From contig NC_017167.1 in assembly GCF_000219875.1 (NCBI RefSeq), positions 2,689,361 through 2,753,360 on the forward strand: 64,000 nt of DNA, read 5' to 3'. Positions 51,722-59,973 of this stretch are shown here, piece by piece; the stretch's first letter is position 1; every line of letters begins with the position of its first letter. The position numbers and the translations under genes were made by a program. The notes below the pieces were generated by a model. That model did not search any database and was not told where the DNA came from. It worked only from the letters and a program-made list of their open reading frames with translations. Origin of the DNA: Alicyclobacillus acidocaldarius subsp. acidocaldarius Tc-4-1 (GTDB lineage: Bacteria > Bacillota > Bacilli > Alicyclobacillales > Alicyclobacillaceae).

Positions 51722-52078
51722 TCACGCCTGCGGCTCACCAGGATTGCCTAGCCGTGCCTCGAGTTCCGCCACGCGCGCGTCGAGCCGCTCGATCATCGCC
51801 CGAAGCTGTCGGATCTCGGCCCGCAGCGCCTCCTGATCCTCCCGGATGCCGAGCCTCGTGAGCGTGCGCTGTACGCTCTCCTGGATGGAGTTCTGAAATT
51901 CCGCGCGCTCCTTCTCTCCGCGCTCCACCAGCTCTTGCACGAACTCCTTGGTCTGTTGGGGCGTCATGCGCTTCTCCTCGGCCCATTGCCGAGCTGCCTC
52001 GGCAATTTTCTCGCTGCTGTACGTGATGAGCCCAATGCCTAAGTCCACCATCTTGCGGAACTGATCTTCGACGTCCAT
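51722..52078 (-). CDS. Phasin-like coiled-coil protein
   Basis: A 118-residue helical protein. The N-terminal part (FRKMVDLGIGLITYSSEKIAEAARQ), then RMTPQQTKEFVQELVERGEK resembles phasin/PhaF-type granule-associated proteins, and the C-terminus (LRAEIRQLRAMIERLDARVAELEARLG) is a clear leucine-rich coiled coil. ATG 52078 follows GGAGGTG by six bases. Such genes are commonly found beside ABC1 kinase genes, as here. Function is unknown. Confidence 0.72.
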   Translation of the reverse strand: MDVEDQFRKMVDLGIGLITYSSEKIAEAARQWAEEKRMTPQQTKEFVQELVERGEKERAEFQNSIQESVQRTLTRLGIREDQEALRAEIRQLRAMIERLDARVAELEARLGNPGEPQA

Positions 52079-52165
52079 CTCGTGCACCTCCACCGGCATG
52101 CTTTTCCTCACCAGGTTTTCTTTTAAGTGTACCACGCGAACCTCGCGTTCGCTTCGAAAAGACGC

Positions 52166-52903
52166 CTATCTTTCGCCTCTTCCGTCGTAGGCGCGAAGCG
52201 CCTCGATCTCTTCCTCCGTCAGCCGGCGGTACTCGCCAGGCTTTAAGGCCGGATCGAGCGACAAAGGGCCCATGCTGATGCGTTTCAGGAAGGTCACGCG
52301 CTTGCCGAGCGAGGCGAACATCCGCTTCACTTGGTGGTATTTGCCCTCGTATACCTGGATGACGGCCTCTGACTCCGCGCCGGATCGCAGAATCTCAAGC
52401 TCGGCGGGCATCGCCTTATACCCGTCGTCGAGCACCACGCCCTCAGCGAGCGCCCGCGCGTCATCTTCCCCAAGCGCGCCCCGCACGCGGACGAAGTAGC
52501 GCTTGGGCACGTGGCGCCGGGGCGCGAGCAGGCGATGGGCCAGCGCGCCGTCGTTGGTGAGCAGGAGAAGCCCTTCGGCGTCCTTGTCGAGGCGCCCGAC
52601 GGGAAACACGTCCCGCCAGATATCCTCCTCGTCCAGCAGTTCCAGGACAACCGGATCGCGCGGGTCTTCCGTGCTGGACACGTAACCAGGCGGCTTGTAC
52701 ATCATGAAGTAGACGAGCGGCTCGTACGGCACCCATTCCCCGTCCACCTCGAGCACGTCCACGGCTGGATCCGCGTGCTTCGCAGCGTCTTTCACCGTTG
52801 CGCCGTTCAGGAGAACGCGGCCGGCGCGGCAAAGCTTTTTGACTTCGCTGCGCGATCCATACCCGGCCGTGGTCAGCCATTTGTCCACTCGAATGGTTGC
52901 CAT
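52166..52903 (-). CDS. RsuA/RluB-family pseudouridine synthase
   Basis: Modifies uridine in ribosomal RNA. The 245-residue protein starts with an S4 RNA-binding domain (RVDKWLTTAGYGSRSEVKKL, CRAGRVLLNG). The catalytic motif GRLDKDAEGLLLLTNDG contains the essential Asp, and YHQVKRMFASLGKRV is near the end. ATG 52903 follows GGGGG at seven bases. The same frame runs open for 100 codons upstream but lacks family features. The exact rRNA site is not predictable from this alone. Confidence 0.92.
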   Translation of the reverse strand: MATIRVDKWLTTAGYGSRSEVKKLCRAGRVLLNGATVKDAAKHADPAVDVLEVDGEWVPYEPLVYFMMYKPPGYVSSTEDPRDPVVLELLDEEDIWRDVFPVGRLDKDAEGLLLLTNDGALAHRLLAPRRHVPKRYFVRVRGALGEDDARALAEGVVLDDGYKAMPAELEILRSGAESEAVIQVYEGKYHQVKRMFASLGKRVTFLKRISMGPLSLDPALKPGEYRRLTEEEIEALRAYDGRGER

Positions 52904-52939
52904 GGTTCTGCCCCCATCGCATCGCTCTGCGTGAGCGGG

Positions 52940-52967
52940 TTGTGTCTTGCACTCGAAGCGGTACAAT
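52940..52967 (+). promoter_or_regulatory. Probable sigma-A promoter
   Basis: TTGTGT (52940-52945), 16 bases, TACAAT (52962-52967), upstream of the small membrane protein gene at 53015. Confidence 0.5.
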
Positions 52968-53014
52968 AAGGTTAGCTCGTTCGCTTGGTGCGAACGGAAA
53001 GCGAGGTGTTGGCC

Positions 53015-53224
53015 ATGCATGTGGCGACCATTGTCCTCATTGCGCTGCTGGCCGTCGTGGCTGTGTTTCTCGGCGTGATTGCGTTTGTCGCGCTCACGGT
53101 GTGGTGGACGTTCAAGCCTATTCTGGACGTGCTCGGCAAGATTGCGCTCGCGCTCGATCTCGGCCGTTTCCTTTACCGCCACAACCGATGGCAAGTCTTT
53201 CGCCGCGCACGGCATCACGAATAA
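53015..53224 (+). CDS. Small membrane protein, 69 residues
   Basis: One strongly hydrophobic region (VATIVLIALLAVVAVFLGVI, then AFVALTVWWTF) forms one or two helices. A basic cytoplasmic-looking tail (RFLYRHNRWQVFRRARHH) follows. I do not recognise a family. ATG 53015 follows GAGGTG by six bases. A promoter lies at 52940-52967 and a strong terminator at 53238-53262, so it is a complete single-gene unit. Confidence 0.65.
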   Translation: MHVATIVLIALLAVVAVFLGVIAFVALTVWWTFKPILDVLGKIALALDLGRFLYRHNRWQVFRRARHHE

Positions 53225-53237
53225 CCAAGAAGCATTC

Positions 53238-53262
53238 GGCGCGCCTTAGGGCGCGCCTTTTT
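53238..53262. terminator. Bidirectional terminator
   Basis: Eight-base arms GGCGCGCC and GGCGCGCC (self-complementary) with a four-base loop, followed by TTTTT on the plus strand. It lies between convergent genes and overlaps the stop codon of the DUF1450 gene. Confidence 0.85.
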
Positions 53263-53518
53263 CGTCCTCTCCTGAGGTGAGCCACCGAAGCACCGCGCGA
53301 GCCTCGTCCTCAATCTTCTCCACACACCTCGCTGGATCCGGGTCATGCACGAGCTTGCCGTTCACGTACGCAAACGCGTGCACCTGGCAGAGGCCGCAGG
53401 TGTTGGTGCAATCTGTCTCCAGCACCGTCGCACCCGGCACGCGCCGCTCCGTCTCGCCAAGCCAGCCGCCATGAAGCCGGTTGTTGGCACAGACCTCGAT
53501 CACGACAAGCCCCTCCAT
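53246..53518 (-). CDS. DUF1450/YuzB-family protein
   Basis: A 90-residue protein with cysteines in the pattern VCANN near the start and DCTNTCGLCQVHAFAYVNGK in the middle. This C-x3-C-x2-C arrangement with a following A-x-V-N-G matches YuzB-like small proteins, possibly metal or iron-sulfur binding. ATG 53518 has GGGAGG eight bases upstream; an internal GTG with GGAGGGG is an alternative start. Function is not established. Confidence 0.75.
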   Translation of the reverse strand: MEGLVVIEVCANNRLHGGWLGETERRVPGATVLETDCTNTCGLCQVHAFAYVNGKLVHDPDPARCVEKIEDEARAVLRWLTSGEDEKGAP

Positions 53519-53699
53519 GAGCCTTCCCTCCCGATATCTCTACGAAGTCCATTGTACACCGGTGCGACCCCGTTCTGCCCGAGTGCGTATCCACGCTCGT
53601 CCTAGTATGCTCTTTCCCACGCGCAGCGCCCTCTCCAATGAAAATTCAAGGTCGGCATGGAACACTGCGGATGAAGACGAGATAGCAGGAGGTTAGACC

Positions 53700-54464
53700 A
53701 TGACGCCAGATGACAAGAAGCTTGCCAAGCTGGCGCGCGAGCGAAAGATGCACCGCTGGCTCACGGCGCTGTCCTGGTCCGTCCCCGCCGTGTCCTTTGG
53801 TGGCATGTTTACGATATGGCACGCCATCGCGAAAAGCCCGGCCTCCACTGCGGCCAAGTCGCCATCCACCCAGTCCGCTCAGACGGGAGGCACGCATGTG
53901 ACCTCGGCGACGGGCCGGGCGACGATTCGGACCTCGGCGGCCGCGGATCCCGTAGTGCTCCAGCAGGGTGACAAGGGCAGCAAGGTGGCCGCTCTCCAGC
54001 AGGCCCTTTCGACCCTCGGCTTCTTCAACTACGCCATCACGGGAACCTATGGCCCCATCACGGCGGCGGCCGTCGAAGCGTTCCAGGCCGCGGAAGGGCT
54101 GACGCCCACCGGCGTGGTGGACGAGCGCACGCTCACGGCGTTGCAACAAGCCGTGAAGGCACACGCCACAAGCGCACTGACAGGCAGCGGCTCATCCAGC
54201 AGCGGTTCATCCAGCAGCGGTTCATCCAGCAGCGGTTCATCCAGCAGCGGTTCATCCAGCAGCGGTTCATCCAGCAGCGGTTCATCCAGCAGCGGTTCAT
54301 CCAGCAGCGGTTCATCCAGCAGCGGTTCATCCAGCAGCGGCTCATCCAGCAGCGGCTCATCCAGCAGCGGCTCATCCAGCAGCGGCTCATCCAGCAGCGG
54401 CTCATCCAGCAGCGGCGGCAGCACCATGCCGAGCTTTCCGGGCCCTGTGACGTCCGCCTCTTGA
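53700..54464 (+). CDS. Peptidoglycan-binding protein with a (GSSSS)15 linker
   Basis: A 254-residue envelope protein. A basic cytoplasmic start leads to one transmembrane helix (about residues 21-43, [19 protein letters not shown]). A PG_binding_1 domain follows ([20 protein letters not shown], then [20 protein letters not shown]). Then comes a flexible tail of exactly 15 GSSSS repeats and a short end, [13 protein letters not shown] 53700 follows GGAGG. It is ten bases before apbE, whose ribosome site overlaps its stop. It probably tethers to the cell wall; the tail may carry modifications or span the wall. Confidence 0.82.
   Translation: MTPDDKKLAKLARERKMHRWLTALSWSVPAVSFGGMFTIWHAIAKSPASTAAKSPSTQSAQTGGTHVTSATGRATIRTSAAADPVVLQQGDKGSKVAALQQALSTLGFFNYAITGTYGPITAAAVEAFQAAEGLTPTGVVDERTLTALQQAVKAHATSALTGSGSSSSGSSSSGSSSSGSSSSGSSSSGSSSSGSSSSGSSSSGSSSSGSSSSGSSSSGSSSSGSSSSGSSSSGSSSSGGSTMPSFPGPVTSAS
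54189..54413 (+). repeat. 15 tandem copies of a 15-base repeat encoding GSSSS
   Basis: Unit GGYTCATCCAGCAGC repeated 15 times without interruption. Unit 1 has GGC, units 2-10 have GGT and units 11-15 have GGC as the glycine codon; all other bases are identical. The blocks show recent expansion. Copy number is likely to vary between strains and keeps the reading frame. Confidence 0.97.
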
Positions 54465-54473
54465 GGTGATGCG

Positions 54474-55382
54474 ATGCAATCCACTGCATTTCGCGCCATG
54501 GGCACCGACGTCGAGCTGTTCGTCGACGACTGGCTGACCGGCCCCGAACTCTCGAGCCTCGCCTGCCAACTTGAGGCTTCCATTCGGCGTTATGAGCGGA
54601 TCTTCTCTCGGTTCGATCCGGCAAGCCATCTCTCGCGCCTCAATCGACAGGCGGGATGGTGGGTGACGGTCCCTGCCGAACTCTACGAGGTTCTGAAGCT
54701 CGCGGCGCACTGGTTTGAGCAGACCCGCGGCTATTTTGACCCGTTTATCGGCGAGGACATGCGCCGCATCGGCTACAGCGTGAGCTTTGATCGACTCGAC
54801 GTCACCGTTGAGCCCGTCCTCGCCTCCAGGCGCGTGCCGCCCGTAATACCGCCCATCGAATTCCGACCAGACTGCACCGTGCGGCTGCAGCCCGGCTATG
54901 AGGTTGATCTTGGTGGAATTGCCAAAGGCTTCATCGTCGCGCGCTGCGCCGAGGAGCTTCGCGCCCAGGGTCTCCGCAATTTCGCGCTGTCCGCGGGCGG
55001 CGACGTTCTGGTGACGAGCGACGCTGAGCCCTGGCCGGTCCGCGTGGCGAATCCGTTCGGCGGCGCGGAACCGGTGGGCACGCTCTACGTGAAACAAGGC
55101 GGCGTCGCGACGAGCGGCACGTACAAGCGCCGGTGGCAAACTCCAACCGGCCGGGTGATGCACCACCTCATCGATCCCTTCACCGGGCTGCCGGCCGACA
55201 CCGATGTCGTGTCCGTGTCCGTCTGCGCCGACGAACTCACAACCGCCGAGGTGCTGGCCAAGGTCGCGCTGCTCCTCGGGGCGGAGCGGGGCACGCCATA
55301 TCTTTGTGCCGCGCGCGAAGCGGGCATCTGTTCTTCCTTTCTCCTCGCCACCACGAAAGGAGCTGTGATCCCATGCAATTGA
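54474..55382 (+). CDS. apbE: FAD:protein FMN transferase ApbE (module 1)
   Basis: Attaches FMN covalently to threonine of target proteins. The 302-residue protein shows ApbE features: FRAMGTDVELFV, RYERIFSRFDPASHLSRLN, YFDPFIGEDM, VDLGGIAKGFIV, LSAGGDVLVTS and the C-terminal metal-site block DELTTAEVLAKVALLLG. There is no signal peptide or lipobox. ATG 54474 follows GAGGTGA. Its end overlaps the ferric-reductase-like gene by 10 bases. No FMN-binding target is adjacent; the second module at 61-63 kb carries one. Confidence 0.9.
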   Translation: MQSTAFRAMGTDVELFVDDWLTGPELSSLACQLEASIRRYERIFSRFDPASHLSRLNRQAGWWVTVPAELYEVLKLAAHWFEQTRGYFDPFIGEDMRRIGYSVSFDRLDVTVEPVLASRRVPPVIPPIEFRPDCTVRLQPGYEVDLGGIAKGFIVARCAEELRAQGLRNFALSAGGDVLVTSDAEPWPVRVANPFGGAEPVGTLYVKQGGVATSGTYKRRWQTPTGRVMHHLIDPFTGLPADTDVVSVSVCADELTTAEVLAKVALLLGAERGTPYLCAAREAGICSSFLLATTKGAVIPCN

Positions 55383-56041
55383 TGGCGAAACCGCAGCGAT
55401 GGCCGTTCTTGTACACGTGGATCGTGATCCTCGGGATGGTCTTCGCGTCGTACGCGCTCACGGTCCTGACGAACCCGGCGCCTGCCACCGCCAATCTGAC
55501 CCACTGGTACATGGCGCGAGCCGCGGGGATGACGGCGTACCTGCTCCTGTCGCTCACGGCGTTCCTCGGTGTCACCACGACGAGCGGCGTATGGGACAAG
55601 TTGAAGCTCAGGAAGCTCGTAACGCAACTGCATCAGTTCTCCGCGATGCTCGTACTCCCGTTTGTGTTCTTTCACCTGTGGGGTTTATACGAGGATAGGA
55701 CGGTCCCGTTTTCGATCTCGGCTCTCTTCGTCCCGTTCGCGGATACCTACCGGCCCACCGCGGTCGCGCTCGGCATCTTGAGTCTGTACACCTGGGTCCT
55801 GCTCGTCCTGACATCCTACCTTCGAGAGCGGCTGAACGCCACGGCGTGGCGCCGCATCCACCTGCTCGCGTTCCCGATGTTCGCGGCGGTGACGCTGCAC
55901 GGCCTGTTGGCGGGATCCGACAGCCACACCGCCTGGGCGAAGCTCGTGTACGCGGTGCCGAGCGCGCTCATCTTGGCTGCGTCGGTCGCGCGGTGGCGAA
56001 AGGCGAGAACGAAGGCCGGCCGCCAGCCGTCAGCGGCGTGA
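55373..56041 (+). CDS. Ferric-reductase-like transmembrane protein
   Basis: A 222-residue protein with about six transmembrane helices. The family pattern is HWYMARAAGMTAYLLLSLTAFLG, with histidines at HQFSAMLVLPFVFFHLWGLY and RRIHLLAFPMFAAVTLHGLLAG suited to bind two hemes b. This resembles the FRD/MsrQ domain that moves electrons across the membrane. ATG 55373 has AAAGGAG ten bases upstream and overlaps apbE. Together with ApbE it suggests electron export to a flavinylated partner. Written fragments here are split for clarity. Confidence 0.82.
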   Translation: MQLMAKPQRWPFLYTWIVILGMVFASYALTVLTNPAPATANLTHWYMARAAGMTAYLLLSLTAFLGVTTTSGVWDKLKLRKLVTQLHQFSAMLVLPFVFFHLWGLYEDRTVPFSISALFVPFADTYRPTAVALGILSLYTWVLLVLTSYLRERLNATAWRRIHLLAFPMFAAVTLHGLLAGSDSHTAWAKLVYAVPSALILAASVARWRKARTKAGRQPSAA

Positions 56042-56044
56042 GGC

Positions 56045-57064
56045 TCATCCGCCCATTCGCGCGACGCTCTCCCGCGAGACCAATTCCACGGGAATGGTAA
56101 TGACGCGCGGAGGGCGATTCGGATTCTGCATGAGGTCAAGGAGTTCGCGCGCCGCCTCCTCGCCCATGGCACGCGTGTTCTGCCGGATGGTCGTCAGGGC
56201 GGGCGTCACAAGCCGGGCAATCGCCACGTCGTCAAAGCCGACGAGCGAAATGTCCCGGCCAGGCTCAAGCCCCCTTTGGCGCAGCGCCTTCATCGCGCCG
56301 ATGGCCATCATATCCGAAGCGAAAAAGACGGCGGTCGGCCACTCGCGTGCCTCGAGAATCCGGTGCATGGCCTCTTCGCCCGACTCCTCCATGAAATCTC
56401 CTTCCGCGACCCACTCGCTTCGAAACGTGAGTCCCAACTCCTGCATGGCCATGTGATAGCCGAGCGCGCGGTCCTGGCCCGGCTTGGTTCCGTAGCGATC
56501 GCCGACAAAGCCGATCTTGGTGTGCCCCATGGCAGCGAGGTGCTCGACGGCGAGCCGCGCCCCGCCGACGTTGTCGGAAGACAGCCAGCTTGCCCGCGGG
56601 CCGAACAGGTCGAGATCGACCGACACGACGGGAATGCGACTGCGGACAAGCGAAGGCAGGCCTGGCGACGTGCGCGGAATGCCGAGCAGGAACAGGCCGT
56701 CCACGCCGCGATGGCGGGCCCGCGCCTCAAAACCCTGGGGCGCGTGGGGAGGTGTGGTCCGGGAGAAGAAGAGGAGATCGTAGCCGCTTTCGCCGACGAC
56801 ATCCTGGAAGCTGGCGACGATATCGTGGAGGAACGGATGCCGAAAACCCATTCGGGCGTCGTCTTGAAAGAACACGCCGATGGACATGGAGCGGCGCGTG
56901 ACGAGGCCGCGAGCCGCCGCGTTTGGCTGATACCCCAATTCGCGCGTGATGCGCTGCACCTTCTCGCGAGTCTTTTGGCTCACGTCGGGATAGCCGTTCA
57001 GCACCTTGGACACCGTGGTGGCGGACACGCCAGCCCGGCGCGCGATATCGTAAATGGTGGTCAT
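56045..57064 (-). CDS. LacI-family transcriptional regulator
   Basis: A 339-residue repressor. The N-terminal HTH and hinge read TIYDIARRAGVSATTVSKVL, then NGYPDVSQKTREKV and YQPNAAARGL. The periplasmic-binding-like sugar domain contains IGVFFQDD, GVDGLFLLGIP, SSDNVGGARLAVEHLAAMGH and PTAVFFASDMMAIGAM. ATG 57064 follows AAAAGGTG. It is divergent from an aldo/keto reductase and has a near-perfect LacI-type operator 42 bases upstream. A sugar or sugar-acid ligand is likely. Confidence 0.92.
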   Translation of the reverse strand: MTTIYDIARRAGVSATTVSKVLNGYPDVSQKTREKVQRITRELGYQPNAAARGLVTRRSMSIGVFFQDDARMGFRHPFLHDIVASFQDVVGESGYDLLFFSRTTPPHAPQGFEARARHRGVDGLFLLGIPRTSPGLPSLVRSRIPVVSVDLDLFGPRASWLSSDNVGGARLAVEHLAAMGHTKIGFVGDRYGTKPGQDRALGYHMAMQELGLTFRSEWVAEGDFMEESGEEAMHRILEAREWPTAVFFASDMMAIGAMKALRQRGLEPGRDISLVGFDDVAIARLVTPALTTIRQNTRAMGEEAARELLDLMQNPNRPPRVITIPVELVSRESVARMGG

Positions 57065-57105
57065 CGGACAACACCTTTTCTCGCGGCGAAAGGGCCGCGA
57101 CGTGA

Positions 57106-57121
57106 TCGAAAGCGTTTTCGA
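57106..57121. promoter_or_regulatory. LacI-family operator (autoregulatory)
   Basis: TCGAAAGCGTTTTCGA is palindromic except at one pair and contains the LacI/CcpA-type core GAAA-CG-TTTC. It lies 42 bases upstream of the lacI-type start. Confidence 0.75.
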
Positions 57122-57321
57122 CACAAGCTGAACACGTGTACGAATGACCGTTCTCACCGCCTATTGTACGTTGGCGCATCCAAGGCCGCAAGAGGTGAAC
57201 GGCGGATCGAAAGCCTTGGACGAATTTCGCCCCGTGTCCGTCGCATGCCGCGCCAAAAAGGCATTCCACGCCTGCTTCGAAACACGCTCGATGGACGTTT
57301 TCGCGCCGGATTCGAAAATCC

Positions 57322-57341
57322 CAAACGGTTTGAAAGCGTTG
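57322..57341. promoter_or_regulatory. Second candidate LacI-type operator, near the aldo/keto reductase
   Basis: CAAACGGTTTG (arms CAAAC/GTTTG) followed by TGAAAGCGTT, which repeats the left half of the main operator. It lies about 60 bases before the reductase start. Confidence 0.4.
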
Positions 57342-57397
57342 CCGCAACGTGATATGAATCATAGCGTGAGGACAACCGCAAAGGAGTGTGGTCTCAA

Positions 57398-58375
57398 GTG
57401 CAGTACACGACACTCGGCCGATCCGGCCTCAAAGTGAGCCGCCTCTGCCTCGGCACGATGAACTTTGGGCCCGAGACGGAGGAGAAGGAAGCCTTCCGGA
57501 TCATGGACGCCGCGCTCGATGCAGGCATCAACTTCTTCGACACGGCCAACGTGTACGGCGGACCAGGCCATCGCGGCTGGACCGAGGAGATCATCGGCCG
57601 CTGGTTCGCGCAGGGCGGCGGTCGCCGCGAGCGCGTCGTTTTGGCCACGAAAGTGTACAACCCCATGGAGGACCCGCTCGACGGCCCGAACGATGGCCGC
57701 GGCCTGTCCGCGTACAAGATTCGCCGTCACCTGGAGGGATCGCTCAGGCGTCTCCAGACGGATCACATCGAGCTGTATCAGATGCATCACGTGGACCTCT
57801 CGGTCTCGTGGGACGAACTGTGGGAAGCATTTGAGGTCGCTCGATATCAGGGGAAGATTGACTACGTGGGCGCGTCCAACTTCGCGGGATGGCACCTCGC
57901 GGTGGCGCAGGCGGCCGCCAAGGCGCGCAATTTCTTCGGACTCGTTTCCGAGCAGCACAAGTACCACCTGCTCTGCCGCGAGCCAGAGCTCGAGGTCTTG
58001 CCTTGCGCGCAGGCGCACGGCATTGGCGTCATCCCGTGGAGCCCGCTCGCCGGAGGCCTCCTCGGGCGCAACGCGCTGACGGGATCCGGGCAGCGCACGG
58101 CGCGCGCGAAAGACGAGATTGAGCGGCTGCGTCCGAAACTGGAGGCGTTTAAGAAGTTGTGCGACGAGATTGGCGAGCCGCAGGACGTGGTGGCCTTGGC
58201 GTGGCTGTTGCACAATCCGGCCGTGACGGCGCCCATCATCGGGCCACGCACGCTGGATCAACTGGAGGCCAACCTGCGCGCGCTTGAAGTCAAGCTCGAC
58301 GACGAAGTGCTGAAGCGCCTGGACGAGATTTTCCCTGGGCCTGGCGGTCCCGCGCCGGAAGCATATGCCTGGTGA
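57398..58375 (+). CDS. Aldo/keto reductase
   Basis: An NADPH-dependent oxidoreductase of about 325 residues with the TIM-barrel fold. It shows LGRSGLKVSRLCLGTMNFG, catalytic Asp and Tyr in FFDTANVYGG, Lys in LATKVYNP and His in YQMHHVD. The cofactor end is IIGPRTLDQLEANL. GTG 57398 fits the family start; AAAGGAG is about 11 bases upstream, and GTG 57386 abuts that site. Divergent LacI-type regulator and shared operators suggest a sugar-related substrate. Confidence 0.92.
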   Translation: MQYTTLGRSGLKVSRLCLGTMNFGPETEEKEAFRIMDAALDAGINFFDTANVYGGPGHRGWTEEIIGRWFAQGGGRRERVVLATKVYNPMEDPLDGPNDGRGLSAYKIRRHLEGSLRRLQTDHIELYQMHHVDLSVSWDELWEAFEVARYQGKIDYVGASNFAGWHLAVAQAAAKARNFFGLVSEQHKYHLLCREPELEVLPCAQAHGIGVIPWSPLAGGLLGRNALTGSGQRTARAKDEIERLRPKLEAFKKLCDEIGEPQDVVALAWLLHNPAVTAPIIGPRTLDQLEANLRALEVKLDDEVLKRLDEIFPGPGGPAPEAYAW

Positions 58376-58417
58376 ACGGCGAGATGTGGGCAGGGGCACC
58401 ACGGCCCTTGCCCGCCC

Positions 58418-59137
58418 TCATCCCCCTCCAACCCACTGCCCTAGCATTTGCACCGCGCCACTCACGCGCTCGATGCCGTGCGTCACGAGCAGGATTCCCA
58501 TGAGGACAAGCAGATAACCGCTCACCCGCGAGATCCACACACTGTAGCGAGCCATGCCGCGCAGGCGGCCGAGAGACGCGAATGCGCCCGCGATGGCGAG
58601 AAACGGTATCGAGAAGCCGATGACGTACGCGGAAATAAGCGGAAGGCCAAGCGCGGCGTGCGTTGCCGTGAGTACGAGCACGGAGGACAGAATCGGCCCG
58701 ATGCAGGGCGTCCATCCGGCTGAGAATGTCACGCCGACGAGAAATGATCCAAGGTAGCTCACACCTCTGCTGTGACCGCGCAACTTCCATTCGCGCATCA
58801 GCATGGATGGCTTCAGGACGCCCGCCAACACCAGCCCCATGCCGATGATCAGGAAACCACCCGCGACGCGAAGGATGCCCCGATACTGGATGAACGCGCG
58901 GCCCAACGCGCTCGCGGATAGGCCAAGCGCGAAGAAGATGACAGAGAAACCGAGCACAAAGAACAGCGCGTGAGAAACCACACGGATGCGGGCGCGCCAA
59001 GTCAGGAGCTGCTCGTCGGCCGGGCGGAGCGATACGCCGGACAGATAGGACAGGTACGATGGGTAAAGCGGCAGGACACAAGGCGAGAAGAAGGAAACCA
59101 GCCCAGCTACGAACGAGATCCAAACACTCGGTGTCAT
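58418..59137 (-). CDS. ccdA: CcdA-family thiol-disulfide transporter
   Basis: Carries reducing equivalents from cytoplasmic thioredoxin across the membrane. The 239-residue protein has six helices. One redox cysteine is in FFSPCVLPLYPSYLSYLSG and the other in SAGWTPCIGPILSS, each followed by proline as in CcdA/DsbD. ATG 59137 follows GAGGAGG. It lies 35 bases after a TlpA-like lipoprotein gene, its likely redox partner for cytochrome c maturation or envelope thiol reduction. Confidence 0.92.
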   Translation of the reverse strand: MTPSVWISFVAGLVSFFSPCVLPLYPSYLSYLSGVSLRPADEQLLTWRARIRVVSHALFFVLGFSVIFFALGLSASALGRAFIQYRGILRVAGGFLIIGMGLVLAGVLKPSMLMREWKLRGHSRGVSYLGSFLVGVTFSAGWTPCIGPILSSVLVLTATHAALGLPLISAYVIGFSIPFLAIAGAFASLGRLRGMARYSVWISRVSGYLLVLMGILLVTHGIERVSGAVQMLGQWVGGG

Positions 59138-59172
59138 GGCGCCTCCTCGTTCTTCCGCGCCCTGCGCCGCGA

Positions 59173-59802
59173 TCAGCGGCTCGCGAGGGCCTGTCCCACG
59201 ACGGCCCGAAGCTCCGACGCGGAGAGCGCTCCCACATGGATAGAAACCACCTTACCGGTTTTGCTGATGACGTAGGTCATGGGCTCGGCAATTACGCTGT
59301 AGGCGCGATAGAAGTCTCCCTGCGTGTCGAAGAGAACGGGGTATGGGATCTGATAGCGGCGGACGAACGCCTCGGCGGCCGGGACGCTGTCGAGCGAGGT
59401 CAGGTTGACCCCGAGAAACTGGACTTTAGACCCGTAAGTCCGGTACATGGAGACGAAATGGGGCGTCTCTTCCCGACACGGCGGACACCACGACGCCCAA
59501 GCGTTGAGGACCACCGGTTTCTTCCCCAGGTAGGCGGACAGCCACACGCGCTTACCGCTCGGCTCCGCGGTCAAAAGCACATCTGGCGCCAAAGCGCCGG
59601 GCACCAGGACCTGCCCGCCGGTCATGGACGCGACGTCGTTCGCGGAACGATGGGCCGTGCCGTAAGCCCCGTTACGCGTCACGGCGGGATTTTGCGATCC
59701 GGCATGCGCCAAAGCCGGCTGCGGGGAGGAAAGCCCACAACCGCTGAGGCCGAACGACAGTAAGAAGATGATCGCAGAGACACCCCACGGTTTACGCCTC
59801 AT
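59173..59802 (-). CDS. TlpA/ResA-like thioredoxin-fold lipoprotein
   Basis: About 209 residues. A signal peptide ends in the lipobox LSGC, so the protein is lipid-anchored outside the membrane. The thioredoxin domain has NAWASWCPPCREETPHF (active CPPC) and the cis-proline near IAEPMTYVI. ATG 59802 has GGGAG six bases upstream; ATG 59808 is an alternative. It is expected to receive electrons from CcdA. Targets may include apocytochromes or the nearby flavin system. Confidence 0.88.
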   Translation of the reverse strand: MRRKPWGVSAIIFLLSFGLSGCGLSSPQPALAHAGSQNPAVTRNGAYGTAHRSANDVASMTGGQVLVPGALAPDVLLTAEPSGKRVWLSAYLGKKPVVLNAWASWCPPCREETPHFVSMYRTYGSKVQFLGVNLTSLDSVPAAEAFVRRYQIPYPVLFDTQGDFYRAYSVIAEPMTYVISKTGKVVSIHVGALSASELRAVVGQALASR

Positions 59803-59973
59803 GTTCATCTCCCTGCCCTCCCACGCCGGTTCTCCACCTGTACCTCCTAGGGTATCATAGAAGTGTGCGGAAATGTACCTCTCGCGCAACCAACGCGACA
59901 GGTTTCGTCGGCACCCACGCGTCCGGTAAGATCACTGAACAGAGCGTTGGAACCACTTCCCAGGGAGGATAAC

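Larger units (their letters stand above)
57065..57397. other. Intergenic region between divergent lacI-type and aldo/keto reductase genes
   Basis: A 333-base gap. It holds the LacI-type operator at 57106-57121 and a second candidate at 57322-57341. No credible gene or RNA was seen. Confidence 0.6.

Noticed and set aside
54189..54413. CRISPR array
   Set aside because: Units are directly adjacent with no spacers and encode an in-frame Gly-Ser tail.
54047..54624. Minus-strand repeat proteins (LLDEP and CWMSR repeats)
   Set aside because: They are frame shadows of the GSSSS repeat array and have no start signals.
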